DNA from: Lytechinus pictus
Lineage: Eukaryota; Echinodermata; Echinoidea; Temnopleuroida; Toxopneustidae
Direction of reading: 5' to 3'
Assembly: GCF_037042905.1 (NCBI RefSeq)
Contig: NC_087254.1
Location: 10,401,103 to 10,465,102 of the forward strand
Length of the DNA: 64,000 nucleotides
The notes below the pieces were generated by a model, which made no database searches, had not been told where the DNA came from, and worked only from the letters and a program-made list of their open reading frames with translations. Shown here piece after piece: positions 13,795-25,651 of this stretch. Each line of letters starts with the position of its first letter. Position 1 is the first letter of the stretch. A program made the translations under genes and the position numbers.

Positions 13795-14347
13795 TACCCT
13801 TTTTACACACGCTAAAATTTCCTTAACCCCGTACTATAGGTGGGGCTAAATTGCCATTTAGCCCCACCTATAGTACGGGGTTAAGCTTAGCCCACTTTCT
13901 TTTTACACAGCATTTTTGCAAAGTGGGCTAACCCCACCTTTAGTACGGGATTATTTGGCCCTGCAAAAAAGCAGGGTTATCCCAGCAATTGCGGTGCTAA
14001 GAGCGATAGTACGGGGTTAAGATCGCTAGTGTAAAACGAAAGTGGGCTAAGCTTAACCCCGTACTATAGGTGGGGCTAAATGGCAATTTAGCCCCACCTA
14101 TAGTACGGGGTTAAGGAAATTTTAGCGTGTGTAAAAATGTACGAGTGAAGTACTTGTACTACGAATGATCGACAAAAACCACTAGTCCGGGGTTAGCGAG
14201 TTTCGTGTGTGAAAAGCAAGCATTCCTTATCCGGGGTTAGCGATAACAATTTGGCATGTGTGAAAAGGAAAAAAAATAGTACGGGGTTAAGGATAGTACG
14301 GGGTTAGCGATAGTCCGGGGTTAAGAAAATCCTGTGTAAAAAGGGTA
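13795..14347. mobile_element. multi-hairpin palindromic element with TTA duplication
   Basis: Ends TACCCTTTTTACAC / GTGTAAAAAGGGTA, flanked on both sides by TTA, bound 553 bp built from repeats of TAGTACGGGGTTA and its complement. Two nearly perfect hairpins (about 13825-13884 and 14055-14115) share the stem AACCCCGTACTATAGGTGGG. These are themselves inverted with respect to each other, giving a palindrome of palindromes. No coding frame. Confidence 0.75.
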
Positions 14348-16499
14348 TTACTGTACCAAAAAAGAAACCCAATCCAAACATACTGTACAATCCAACAAAA
14401 TATTGTACCTTAACACAGGGGCACTTAAATACAGTTGAATCTCTAATGAAAAAAAAAGAGAAAAGTTTCTTTTCAAAGAGAGCAAGTATCTTTAAAAGTT
14501 ATTAGAACATAATCATTCAATTTGATAAGAATCTTTTTTTTTAAATCAAACTTCTAAGTGCTCTCCTGATAAAAAGGTATCTAATCAATTATATTGTTTT
14601 GAGAAAGAAATGACATGCAAGATATCAACAGAGCTTCACTGATTATTTACACAGATTCACTTTCGCTCCAAACCACCCCATTTTGAAATTTGTGTTGGGC
14701 TAACAAAACCAGCTTTCAGCAACAAACATGGCTCTGAATGTTTAGAAAGCCCAAGTTCAACAATAAATCATGTTAATAACCGTTGGCACAACTCTCCTTC
14801 CCCCTCCATTTCAGTGACCTCTGATTCTGTGAATTCTGAAATGTTGTGTTCTGAATGTCGGTGTCAGGGATGTCACAGTGAATCCCTTTTCGCATTTTCT
14901 CCCGCCTCCATTCCTGATTTTTTTTTTTTGGTAGTTGGAGTCTGGAAGATGCATGCATTTATCTACAGAGCATTGACAGGTCACGCAATGTTGATTTTCT
15001 GCTAGACTATAATTAAAGAGCCCCTCACTCTCTCCCCACGACCCCCCCCAAAAAAAAAAAAAAAAATGAAAGCACTGTTTGAAAATAAAATCATGGATTG
15101 CTCTACATGTATCAAGATGAAAATGAAAAATTTAACGAATCTCAAAGGTCTATGATTATTCAATTAATTATTGGTTGGAAAGGCATCATAATTATAGGCT
15201 TACTATTCAACATTGTTTCAAAATAGTCAAAAATTCAATCTAAAATCGACTGATCAATTTGATATAAATAATCCAATTGAAGAGGATGAAAAGTACAAAC
15301 TACATTGTAAAAGCATTATTCTACTCTTTTTCTCACACATGTATCTTTAAATTTTTTGTTTCATATTTTTTTTTAAAGACGGAGCATACACAACAGGGTA
15401 ATTTCATAGAAAGACAATTCATGGTTCATTAAATTTGTTGTTTAAAAAACAATACATGTATGTCGCCTGTCCTTCATTCCTCTGCCCAGTGGCCCCCCCC
15501 CAAAAAAAAAAAATAATAATAATGATAATTAATAACAGTATAACACCATAACGACACCCCCAAAAAATAAGAGATAAGAAGTACATGTAGAGCATAAAAC
15601 AATGCCCTTAATCTTGATCTGATGAAAGACAATATACCACAGACAATTATTCATAACCACTGAACCAGCCGTTTTGAAAAAAAAAAACAGCTTGCATACA
15701 TAAACGGTGAAAGGAAAATGAGGCAGACTTCCTTTCTGCCGAAATGACCTGTAGTCACTGAAAAAATATGGAAGTATAGTTTCATTCATAAAATTAATCC
15801 AGTAGACAATCTTTTCATCTAATAGGCAGTTTTGCACTGCAACTAAAAGATCAATATCAAGAATTTATCGCCATGGCAATTTCCTGCTTCCGTAGAATTT
15901 CATTCATATTGGGCAGTGCACTCCTGAAAATAGTGCACTGGAATGTCTTCTTTAAATCAGGTTCAATGACGGGACAGAACGCCGAGCACTCTTCATATCC
16001 CAAATGCAACAAGTCTTCAACACATGGTTAATTGATTTCCTTTGTTTATTACCCAGCCCCAGTATTGATCAATAAATTGTTTAATGAGTCTGTCAACCGC
16101 GCTGCAAAAAAATCAATACCAGACACAGGACAGAGATGGAGGCAAAGCAAGGAATACTACGCAGCATTTACAAATGTACATGATGTAGCAATCATTGATT
16201 AACAATCAATGATTATGACCATTCATCAAAATTATTCAACAACTCAATCCATGAGTATTCCAGTTGTTGTTTTTGTTGTTACAATGTATTGTTGTTGTTG
16301 TTGTTGAGGTTGGTTATTGGTGCATTGACAAGCTTGTGTCCTGTCACTCTTGTGCAACAATTGCTGCAGAGATCTGAATAAGATGTAGCTACAATGGAGT
16401 CAAATCCATAATAAAAGTAAAAGGAAAATCTCAGTATTTCACCATCTCTTACTAGTAAATCAATACAATTCTCCCAGATGTTTAAATCAATTGCTTTCA

Positions 16500-16860
16500 T
16501 TTGAAATGAGAGACATTAATTACCAAATAAATCAGACATGACAAGTGCATTTAGGTCACTACTCCCTGCAAGTATCTCATCAAAACACAATATCCCCATA
16601 ATATCAATATCTTAGACTTAAATTTGAGAGACATTAATTACCAAATAGTTCAAACAGGATAAGTGCAATGACATCACTGCTCACACCCATACAACCCACC
16701 CCCCTCTCCTCCTGTGATTTATATCCAATCTTCTTAAAACAATGAGAGACATTAATTACCAAACTTATCTAATATAACAAGTGCAATGAAACATTAAAAC
16801 TGATAACACCCAATACAGCCCCCCCCCCCTTCCCCCTTCCTGTGATTTAAACCCAATCAC
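16500..16860. repeat. tandem repeat, about 118 bp x 3
   Basis: GAGAGACATTAATTACCAAA occurs at about 16508, 16626 and 16744, each time followed by an A-rich segment, AAGTGCA(A/T)T and a C-rich tail. The units are diverged outside this core. Confidence 0.7.
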
Positions 16861-17437
16861 ATTATCACAGCTCTAGTCAGCTGACGATAATCCACTCGAC
16901 AAAGATTTTATTCAAACTGACACAGGCAGAGTCTGTCTAATTAGCAAAGGTCAACAAACAAGGCAGATTTTAATTCCCTGTCTGCACTTGGTATTTGAGG
17001 TTAGGTTGGCCTGGTTTGTTAAGTGACTCGTACTTTACTAAAGCAAATGTCTGGATTCTAATCCTTGGAGCACTCGCTAAATGGTGATACAATATGACAA
17101 TGATATTCCAATCAAGTCATTGCTTTGTTCTAAGTAAATGTAAGGACAGTCTGGTCACATGAAAGTGCATAGAGTATAGGGTCTATAATGTTTCATTGCT
17201 CAGTATAGTATGTTCTTTAATATTTTGTTATTTGTTTATGTATTGTAATTTGTTCTAATTCATATGTCATATTTTAGGTTTATAATGGATAACTCAAATT
17301 GGGTTTGATGTATAATTTTGTAATTTAATATTTTGTACAGTGCATAGAGAGTCTCTTGACTATTATGCGCTATATAGATTTCAATAGTAAGGCAGAGGAT
17401 AGAGATGAAGAGATATGGAGTGTATCTGTACCCTTTA

Positions 17438-17735
17438 AAGGGGAAGTTGCCCCTAAAAAAAGTTAATTTGATTAAGAAAAAAAAAATAACCAAGCATGTT
17501 ATGTTATGCTGAATTTTTCCATTTTAAATGTATGAGACTGAGCAACATCATCAACTCTCTCATTTGCACACGTCACTGTGTTTTGTAAAATTATGTTTTG
17601 TGAAAATAGGCAGAATTTCAAACGTCATAATTTCTTATTTTACGTCTGGGATTTTGGAGTAAACTTTCAGAATTATGATTGGTTTTCCCTTTTATATCGA
17701 AATCAACATTTTATTGGCTCTTTGAGTTCAAAACT
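17438..17735. mobile_element. degraded relative of the 610-bp foldback element
   Basis: Shares blocks such as TCATAATTTCTTATTTTACG and the terminal pattern AAATCAACATTTTATTGG with the elements at 34942-35552 and 41083-41691, but both ends are eroded. Confidence 0.45.
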
Positions 17736-18445
17736 TTTTGAGAACTAGAGTTGCCTATGGGGATGAATGAATGTGATGTCACATTGCTGTACTAAATTGA
17801 AATCAGCTATAACATCCATTGTTCCTCCTATCTTTCCTTTTTAAAATCAAGCAGGGTTGGTGGTGAGTGGTGTAATGAGACAATCAAACAAAATAACCCA
17901 CAGTATCCCCATACCTAAATATAATCAATCAATATCTCCAATCAACTATTGATCCATTCCATATGATGATATCTTTTTCAAGTTCCAATATCAAGATTAT
18001 CAAAAGACAATCTACCAATAACAATGAACATACAGGTCTGCATATAGTTGTTGTTCAAGTATGTCATCCAAACCGAAACACAATACCATGACATGATGTG
18101 TGTAAGGCCACATCTTGTATCTTATGTGCACTAATAGCATTTCACTTTTTGTGAGTATAAAGGAATGAGCAATGGCAATTGATCAGATTCAACATTCTTT
18201 TAATAAGGGGGGGGGGACATGGAAGATGGGTTGGTTTTGATGAGAGCTTTCAGATGAGCAAAAAGAAAATCCAAGAGGTTGTCACTCAAAAACAGAAATT
18301 AAATTCATCCAAAATATACATATACAGTAGTAGGTTCTCTCTCCTTCCAAAAACAAAAGAATCACTCAAAAAGAAACAACAAAAAAAATAAGATTACAAA
18401 ATATAAAATTTCTCTCTCAAAAATGGGTAACAATCTTTAAACAAG

Positions 18446-19395
18446 TGAAATGCCTCTGGCCGTCTCACCTGCATCACGCGATTCAATATAGCAGCAGTGC
18501 TGATTTTGAAAACTACTATAACTCGCACAAGATGTTCAGTGATACTTGGTTACTCTTATTTCCACGTTTTATGAACTAGACCAATACACTTATAGAGATA
18601 TGATGGCAATTCAACAAATACCCCCAACGTGGCCAAAGTTCTTTGACCTTACATGACCTTTGACCTTGATCATGTGACCTGAAACTCGCACAGGATGTTC
18701 AGTGATACTTGATTACTATTATGTCCAAGTTTTATGAACTAGACCAACACACTTTCAAATTTATGGCTGTAATTCAACAAATACCCCAATTTGGCCAAAG
18801 TTCATTGACCCTAAATGACCTTTGACCTTGATCATGTGACCTGAAACTTGCACAGGATGTTCAGTAATACTTGATTACTATTATGTCCAAGTTTCATGAA
18901 TCAGATCCATAAACTTTCAAAGTTATGATGGTAATTCAACAGATACCCCCAATTCGGCCAAAGTTCATTGACCCTAAATGACCTTTGACCTTGGTCATGT
19001 GATGTGAAACTCATGCAGGATGTTCAGTGATACTTGATTAACCTCATGTATAAGTTTCATGAACTAGGTCCATATATTTTCTAAGTTATGATGACATTTC
19101 AAAAACTTAACCTTAGGTTAAGATTTTGATGTTGATTCCCCCAACATGGTCTAAGTTCATTGACCCTAAATGACCTTTGACCTTGGTCATGTGACATGAA
19201 ACTCAGGCAGGATGTTCAATAATACTTGATTAACCTTATGGCCAAGTTTCATGAACTAGGTCCATATACTTTCTAAGTTATGCTGTCATTTCAAAAACTT
19301 AACCTCAGGTTAAGATTTGGTGTTGACGCCGCCGTCGCCGTCGCCGTCGGAAAAGCGGCGCCTATAGTCTCACTCTGCTATGCAGGTGAGACAAA
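18446..19395. mobile_element. repeat with internal DR1-bearing subunits, copy 1
   Basis: The ends GTCTCACCTGCAT and ATGCAGGTGAGAC are inverted repeats. The interior is a tandem series of subunits of about 160-190 bp, four of which hold a perfect TGACCTTTGACCT (18654, 18816, 18979 and 19171). The right part has a GC-rich segment with repeated CCGTCG followed by GGAAAAGCGGCGCC. Related copies on the opposite strand lie at 37803-38481 and, truncated, at 31150-31530. No protein coding seen. Confidence 0.7.
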
Positions 19396-20149
19396 AAAGG
19401 GATGTCCCCCCCCCTACCTCCTAGTCAATGCCTGTAATATAATTACATGTACAACACCCAAGTTTTACATTTACAATGTATTTGGAAGTTACATGTAGAT
19501 CCCTGTTTGTGTACTACAATGTATGGGTGAATAAAGTAATTTTGAAATCATTTTTCTGTCGTATCTACTATCTATGGTATCATCACCCATGCATCAACTT
19601 TCCAGATGCTCACTAATAATTCAGCTCAGCTGCGGTCAATTTGTGTTCATCATTTCTCATTTATTTGCCCTCCCAACCAGCACACCTCTCTCCAAACATC
19701 CCAACAATAGACGGACGTGTGCTGGAAATAATGCACAATCCCCTCTCTCTGACTCACTCCCTACAGTAAGCCATCAAATGACAAATGATGCAAAGAATAG
19801 AATCAATATATTCATGATAATATCTTCTCCATGATGTGGTACATGTACATGTGTTGTGGATGATGAAGTGTTTATTTATGACGTGTCAAGAAGTTGTTTG
19901 GTTAGATGCTGTTGGGTTTTTTTTTAACCATATTTGTGATAGCACAGCAAGGGTCTGTAACTCCTATACTGTTTCATAAGTCAGTGGTTTGAATCAATGG
20001 GACAATATATATCTAAAGAATTAAAGGAAATTTCTTTTAATAATTTAATTCTTTCAAGAAATATCATCAAACTAAGTCCATTAAAAAATTGCAGTTTTCA
20101 AGACAATGCCATATGGTAGGAATTAGGAAATGAAACTTCACAACAGAGG

Positions 20150-20720
20150 TCAATATCTAAAATTATCACCCGTATCAGACATCTGAGCTGGTCATTTACA
20201 AAACCGTATTTCCCTGTATTTTATTATTATCAGGAAGGGATAGGTATATTGTTTGTATTTTCCTCGGTCTCAATGCGCGTATTGACTTTGCATGCAGAGA
20301 CGACGCAAATTATATCTTTGTATTTTCCCTGGTCTCACATCCGGGCCTTTGAGGATGCGAATGAAGTGATACGCTTCATAATGTTCCGCGCACCAACGAT
20401 CTACGTCATAATAAAGACAACGCTGGATCTGGGCGCTTGCAAGTACGTCATAATGGTAAAGTGCAGAGCCTAGACACTGATATTATCATGACACAACAGA
20501 ACTCTATTCTTCAAAGATGTCACTGTTATCATGATTTTTGCTCTAGATATCTGATTTGGATGATAATAAAAATATTGACTGCCCTTCTTTCGGGGAACAT
20601 CAAATATATTGCCCTTAAAAGACCCATATTGCCCTCGTCTAAAGACTCGGGCCAATATGATTCTTTTGCTGGCAATATATTTGATGTTCCCCTCAAGACC
20701 ACTCAATATTATATAAATAT
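20150..20720. repeat. dispersed repeat, copy 1 of a pair
   Basis: Aligns with 28756-29270: both contain TCAGACATCTGAGCTGGT, TTTTCCTCGGTCTC, TTGACTTTGCATGCAGAGAC and TCGTCTAAAGACTCGGGCC in the same order. This copy also has a 22-bp inverted pair beginning GGGGAACATCAAATATATTG (20592-20613 with 20671-20692). Confidence 0.65.
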
Positions 20721-20994
20721 TATAATCCAACCATTGTGAAGAGGAACTGAATTAATTTTCCAAATGTACTAAACTATAAAAAAAAATTGAATTATTTTTC
20801 AGGCAAATGCAATCAACATGTTGTTAAAAATCATTTTGATAATAGAAAAAGATATTATTTTCAATGCATTCTAGATCCCCTTTATATTTACATTAATGAC
20901 ATACAATTCATGAACAATTTTCAACTTCCTCACTCCCTGTTTCAGACTTCGAAATTCCAGAAAATCTGGACCATAATACTTGTATCATACACAC

Positions 20995-21750
20995 CTGTTC
21001 AGGAGCTAATGAGTACCAGGTATCCAAGATGAGCTGAAGTCTACTGCTGTGGTATTTCTCAGTTGTTTTCACTCCAATAAATACATCTGACAGTTCAGTT
21101 TGTTTGTGTGCGAGTGACTGGGATGGAATGTCTCCGTTTTGAACTACAATAGTAAAATTTGAAGCCTGCTTCTTCGCCACCAAGTTTGACAAGTTTTTGA
21201 TTGGCACGGCGGGATTTGCATTCTGCACAACTTTTGGTTCATCTATTGTTACAGAAAATACTTGATGACCGTCTAATTTAGCTTCTTTCTCATGTATCTT
21301 TGGTTTTGCAGCTTCTTTTTGAAGGTCAATTCTGGAAGAAATCTCACTAGAAGTCTTATGGTTTGATGAATTTCTTTGGAGAATTATGTTTGCAGGTAAA
21401 ACAGGTTTAGGGTCCACTTCTGAAACGATATCCCTTTGCTTTGCTCTCACAATTCCAGAGTCTATTTGTTTGTTTTCCTGCCATAACGGCTCGCGTCCCC
21501 TTGCCCCTACTCCGCCACGAATACCACCATCATCAGCTCCGCCTCCCCGGCCGCCCACCGACCGCCGTACAGGGCCATCCGGTGCTACGTTTACCCCGGC
21601 AACAAGTGGCTGGTTCCTCGCCTCGGGTTCAAAACGTCCAGGTTTCAATCCACGGCTGCCGTCGAGACGCTCGAATTCTCGCCAGACTAGCACCACAACC
21701 GATGCAAAAAGCAAGTATTGAAGAATTTTCTTCAATCTGAATCGCACCAT
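20995..21750 (-). CDS. Fringe beta-1,3-N-acetylglucosaminyltransferase, exon 1 (partial gene)
   Basis: Fringe proteins extend O-fucose on Notch EGF repeats with GlcNAc in the Golgi and so tune ligand choice. The start ATG sits in a strong context (AAGATGG). Residues 1-8 are basic; about 9-23 form a hydrophobic signal-anchor, as expected of a type II Golgi enzyme. Residues about 24-218 are a long stem with a Gly-rich patch (about 64-86) and NxS/T sequons at N127, N186 and N198. From 222 (DVFIGVKTTEKYHSSRLQL) the sequence matches the first strand and helix of the Fringe catalytic domain, including VKTT and the DTW motif. The exon ends after codon 252 at CAG|GTGTGT, phase 0. The rest of the enzyme, including the DDD motif, is outside the window. 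The match is to the Fringe family generally; orthology to one vertebrate paralogue cannot be decided. Confidence 0.82.
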
Positions 21751-23081
21751 CTTGTCGCTTTGAAGGGCTAAAGTGGAATGAAATCAAAGTTTCCCATATT
21801 CCGGCAGCGCTATCGATTTTCGCATTTCCCACCACGGCCGCCGACTCCACCGCTGCTTCCAGTACCACCAGGCCGTACCGGTAAACTGTCGATCTTTGGG
21901 TAACCTTCGTATACACGCGAGGATTACCCTTCAAAGATCCACGCTAGGGTGCACAGCTGTACCGCTTTGCCAACTCAATCGTCCCTGTTATTGTTTTCCA
22001 AAACTCTGGTACGCAGAAACCGAAGATGGCGTTTTCCAAAAACAAAGAGCAATAAACTTAACGAACGCTTTCGAAACTGAGGGATTCGGGGATATAGTGA
22101 CGGCCAATATATAGAATAGGTGAAATTCATAAGCGCATTGCTTTAATACTTCTTCTTCTTCTTTGTTGTTCTTCCCCCGGTATTCGAGGATCAGCGGCTA
22201 TCCGCTTACAGTTTATAACAATGTTGAATAATATTGGTTCTAGAAGACCCTGACCCTAACAAAAGACATCTATCCTGGGGGAGGGAGGGGGGGCATATTT
22301 GCCCCCTTTGACAGGGCCCTAGGAATGATTTTTTTACTGGGGGTGCTGATGTAACTTTGAAAAGCAAAAAAAAAGGTTTTGACAACACAATGGATAGCTA
22401 ATTGTCCCCCCAAAAATAAGGGTTTTTACTACAAAATGGAGGTAAAAATTGGTCCAAGAAATTTGAAAACCCCCCCCCCCCCAAAAAAAAAAAAAATAAA
22501 GTTTCAATACAAAATTAAAGTCACTTTGGTTACATTTTTTCAATTTTCACACATCTTGCAGAATACCTGGGGGTACGTGCTGCCTATGGAAAATAATACA
22601 TGCAGTACCCCCGAGGAAATTTTTGGGGATGCTTCAGCCCACCCCCAGCAAAGCCGCTTCCCAGGGCCATTTCCTTTGACGAATTTGAATAATTTTGACA
22701 ACTTCAAAACTTCATGACATACAATGCAAATATAAGTTCTTCTAAAGCATTGGTAAGCACTGCAAATCATTCAACTTTGCAAAAAATACTATTTTATATT
22801 AAACATATATTGTCAATTTTTTAAATTTTGACATAATAATTTGGCGTGCATGCAGAGCGCCAAAACATGTACATTAAACATACCTATCAATCAATAATAA
22901 TGATGATGATAATAATAATAATGTACTTTAATTAACTATTTATTGCAGGGAACCGATACAAACAAGCTTTGCTTTCCAATGGGTTCCCTTTTTTCATTTC
23001 TGTATATTATATTTTTTGTGTTTTGCTATACAGTGTAACTTTTGTTAAATTTTGGAATGAAAAAGAATAAATGCAATCAAT

Positions 23082-23082
23082 A

Positions 23083-23155
<73 letters not shown>

Positions 23156-23190
23156 TGATGATGATGATGATAATAATAATAATAATAATC
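23082..23190. repeat. trinucleotide microsatellite (TAA/TGA)
   Basis: A run of AAT units changes to ATG units and back to AAT. Open frames across it give poly-Ile, poly-Ser and poly-Leu tracts and are not genes. Confidence 0.95.
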
Positions 23191-24629
23191 AAATACACAG
23201 TTAGGAATTAAGATGCGGCGAGCCAACCCATTGCTTTCTTCGGTGCATGGAGGGGGTGGGTCATCGTGACATAGTTTGTAAAGTTACATTTGTTTCATTG
23301 TGAAGTGGTGATTTTGATATTCGACCAAAGTTCGACTGTAAGCATATACCTCGCCTCATCTCGGTATTAAATGGCCTAAATATTCGGGGGCAGGGGCTTG
23401 GGACTGTTGCCCCCTCAGAAAAAAAAAATATTCAAAATTCAGACCGAGGTAGGCCTATATAAACGAATAAAACAGAGATAAGAAGAAGGAAAAATATTAA
23501 ATTGAAAAGACTACGAGAAAATAAGAAATCATTCTTTGGATATTATGTTAAAATTTCAAAAGGGTCAATTTCGCTTCTTTGCCATTTATTGTATTTTTAC
23601 ACCTGAGCGCCATGTACTGGTGGCCAGTCAGTGGTCCTTTCAACGGATTAACATTAGATGGCGCTAGTCTACAATAAACATATTACTGATTCATTCAACG
23701 AACAGGCGGTATAAACAGAAAAAAGTTTGATCGATCTGGTATTTGAGGATTTAAAAATGCAAGTTATTATTTCAAAGAGTTGCAAGAATTATCGAAAATT
23801 CATGATATCATTATGAATGTTCCTCTATAGTAAAACCATGCATCTGCGAAAATTTTAGCGACCCTTAGTTTTTTTTTAAAAAATGTCAACATTTTTTTTT
23901 CTGTTTCAGTTTGAATCTTTCTCATTTCAAGTTCAAGTTCGTCTTTATTTATCCATATTGGAAATTTGTTTTGTTCACAACTTCACGTCGATAAATATCA
24001 AAATAAAAATACAAAATCAAAAGAAAATGCAAAATCAAAAGAAAATACAAAATCAAAAGGAAAATCAAAGTCAAAATCAAAAGAAAATACACTGTTAGAA
24101 AAACAGAAGATTTTACAGAAGAAAAATTAAAAAACAGATTTTACAGAAAGTAGTCACCAAATCATTCTGTAAATTGTTAAAACAGGGAAGATTTTATACA
24201 ATTTTTATAGAATTTTACAGAACAGGTCTGCTTAAAAAAGGGGGAAAATAGTTTAATTAAATAAATGTGTAAGGTTACATACACCAAATATCTATTTTCT
24301 GTAATTTTACACAAATGCATGTAATATTACACAGTGCAGTAAGATTAACAACCCTGCCAAACACGGCTGTTTGTCGAGATTTTTTATAATAAAAACTTAA
24401 GTTTTCATAAATTCGATGAGGGTGAAAAAGTATACACTTTAGATAATACTTGATGATCAATGCACTCATTGACTGCTAGCGGGTAGGAGCAGCAAGCACG
24501 ACATCCGACAGGTGGCAGAGGTGACTCTCTCTTATGATTTTTCAAAAGAAAAAAAAAGTGGAGGAAACGAAAAGAATTAAAAGAAGAGCAAATAAAGAGA
24601 GCAATATTAGACAAATCAATCAAAAATTA

Positions 24630-24805
24630 GTCTGCAGGCACAGAAACTGATTGAAACTTTGATCAAAAAGTGGTTCTCCACTCAAAGACTATAAATATAG
24701 CACATAAGATTTGCTGTTTAGAGGACCTTCAGTACACAAGGCATTATAGGCTGCACAATCAGACCCTTAACTCGAGTGAAGGGTTGCACATGCAGCAGAC
24801 CAATC
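24630..24805. mobile_element. TAGTCTGCAGGCACAGA-edged MITE
   Basis: Begins TTAGTCTGCAGGCACAGA and ends near GCACATGCAGCAGACCAAT, a loose inverted match. It includes GACCCTTAACTCGAGTGAAGGG, similar to the middle of the nested element near 8815. Same family as 56455-56647. Confidence 0.5.
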
Positions 24806-25092
24806 AACAACAAGGGCATACCCTGTAAATATAAGGGGGTGGGGGCAAGTACAAACAGTCTAAAGTTCGCTTATTTTCACACACACAAAAAAATATGACA
24901 ATCCTGGCACATGGTCGGCCGGCAAATAAGGGAACCGATGGCGTCACGCAGTATAGCTGTTCACTTTGTAACGGTCGAATAAAAAATATGAAATGTTATT
25001 TGCCTCATTAAATAATTATGATGCGAAACAAGAAAACAGGTAATCTCTCCGGTTCACGAGCATGTTTTTTCGACCTACTTTGACTCGAGTAC

Positions 25093-25651
25093 ACCTCAGA
25101 AAATGTTGATTTGACTAAAAAGAGAAAAATCAAACTAGGATAACGCTGAAAATGTCATCATAATCGGATGTAAAATAAGAAAGTTATGCCATTTCAAAGT
25201 TTCGCTTTATTTTCACCGTCAAAACAGTAATATGCACAACTCAGTGACATGCAAATGATTTTTTGTTTTTTAATGTTTGAATTATACAATATTTCATCTT
25301 TTACAGATTTGGAAATAAGGACCAACTTGACTGAACCATACAGCATTAAACAATAATAATTCCACATGTTCAGAGAGGAGTTAATCGTTGTTTCACTTGA
25401 CAATTAGGAGAAAAATAGAACATTTCATATAATAAATACAAAAGAAATATTGAGTGGATTACGTCATCAGTCTCCTCATTTGCATACCGACCAAGATGTG
25501 CATAAATTATAACTCAGTGTTTTGTGGAATTAAGCGAAACTTTAAAATGTCATAACTTTCTTATTTTACATCCAATTTTAATGAAATTTTCAGTGTTATT
25601 CTTGCCTTTGGATTTTCTCTTTTTATTCAAATCACCTCTTTGTTGGGGTGG
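25093..25651. mobile_element. 610-bp-family foldback element, eroded ends
   Basis: Left arm (CACCTCAGAAAATGTTGATT, ATCGGATGTAAAATAAGAAAG) and right arm (CTTTCTTATTTTACATCC, TTTGTTGGGGTGG) are reverse complements, as in the better-preserved copies at 34942 and 41083. The outermost TTAAAGG/CCTTTAA ends are missing. Confidence 0.75.

Larger units (their letters stand above)
1..20994. other. gene-free stretch, probably Fringe intron 1
   Basis: No conserved exon was recognised on either strand. The Fringe exon at 20995-21750 (minus) ends in a good splice donor facing this stretch, so all or most of it is probably its first intron. I looked for sequence encoding the next Fringe block (a TFIFTD-like strand and the HVDDDNYV metal-binding motif) and saw none, so exon 2 probably lies left of the window. 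The content is AT-rich unique sequence with transposon remnants listed separately. Gaps between listed elements (about 2170-6710, 7090-8530, 10140-12240, 14350-16500, 16860-18440 and 19400-20150) show only microsatellites, C or A homopolymers, a CAGA-rich run near 4215-4260, a GC-richer patch near 4500-4755 and short unrecognised open frames. Confidence 0.55.

Noticed and set aside
18446-19395. Regularly spaced repeats suggestive of a CRISPR-like array
   Set aside because: Units are long, diverged and eukaryotic in context; spacers are not unique sequences between identical short repeats.
21386-21740. Two plus-strand open frames of about 100 residues
   Set aside because: They lie antisense to Fringe exon 1 in GC-rich sequence and resemble no family; the minus-strand frame has a signal-anchor and a clear Fringe match.
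23007-23198. Minus-strand frame with poly-Ile, poly-Ser and poly-Leu runs
   Set aside because: Direct translation of the TAA/TGA microsatellite.
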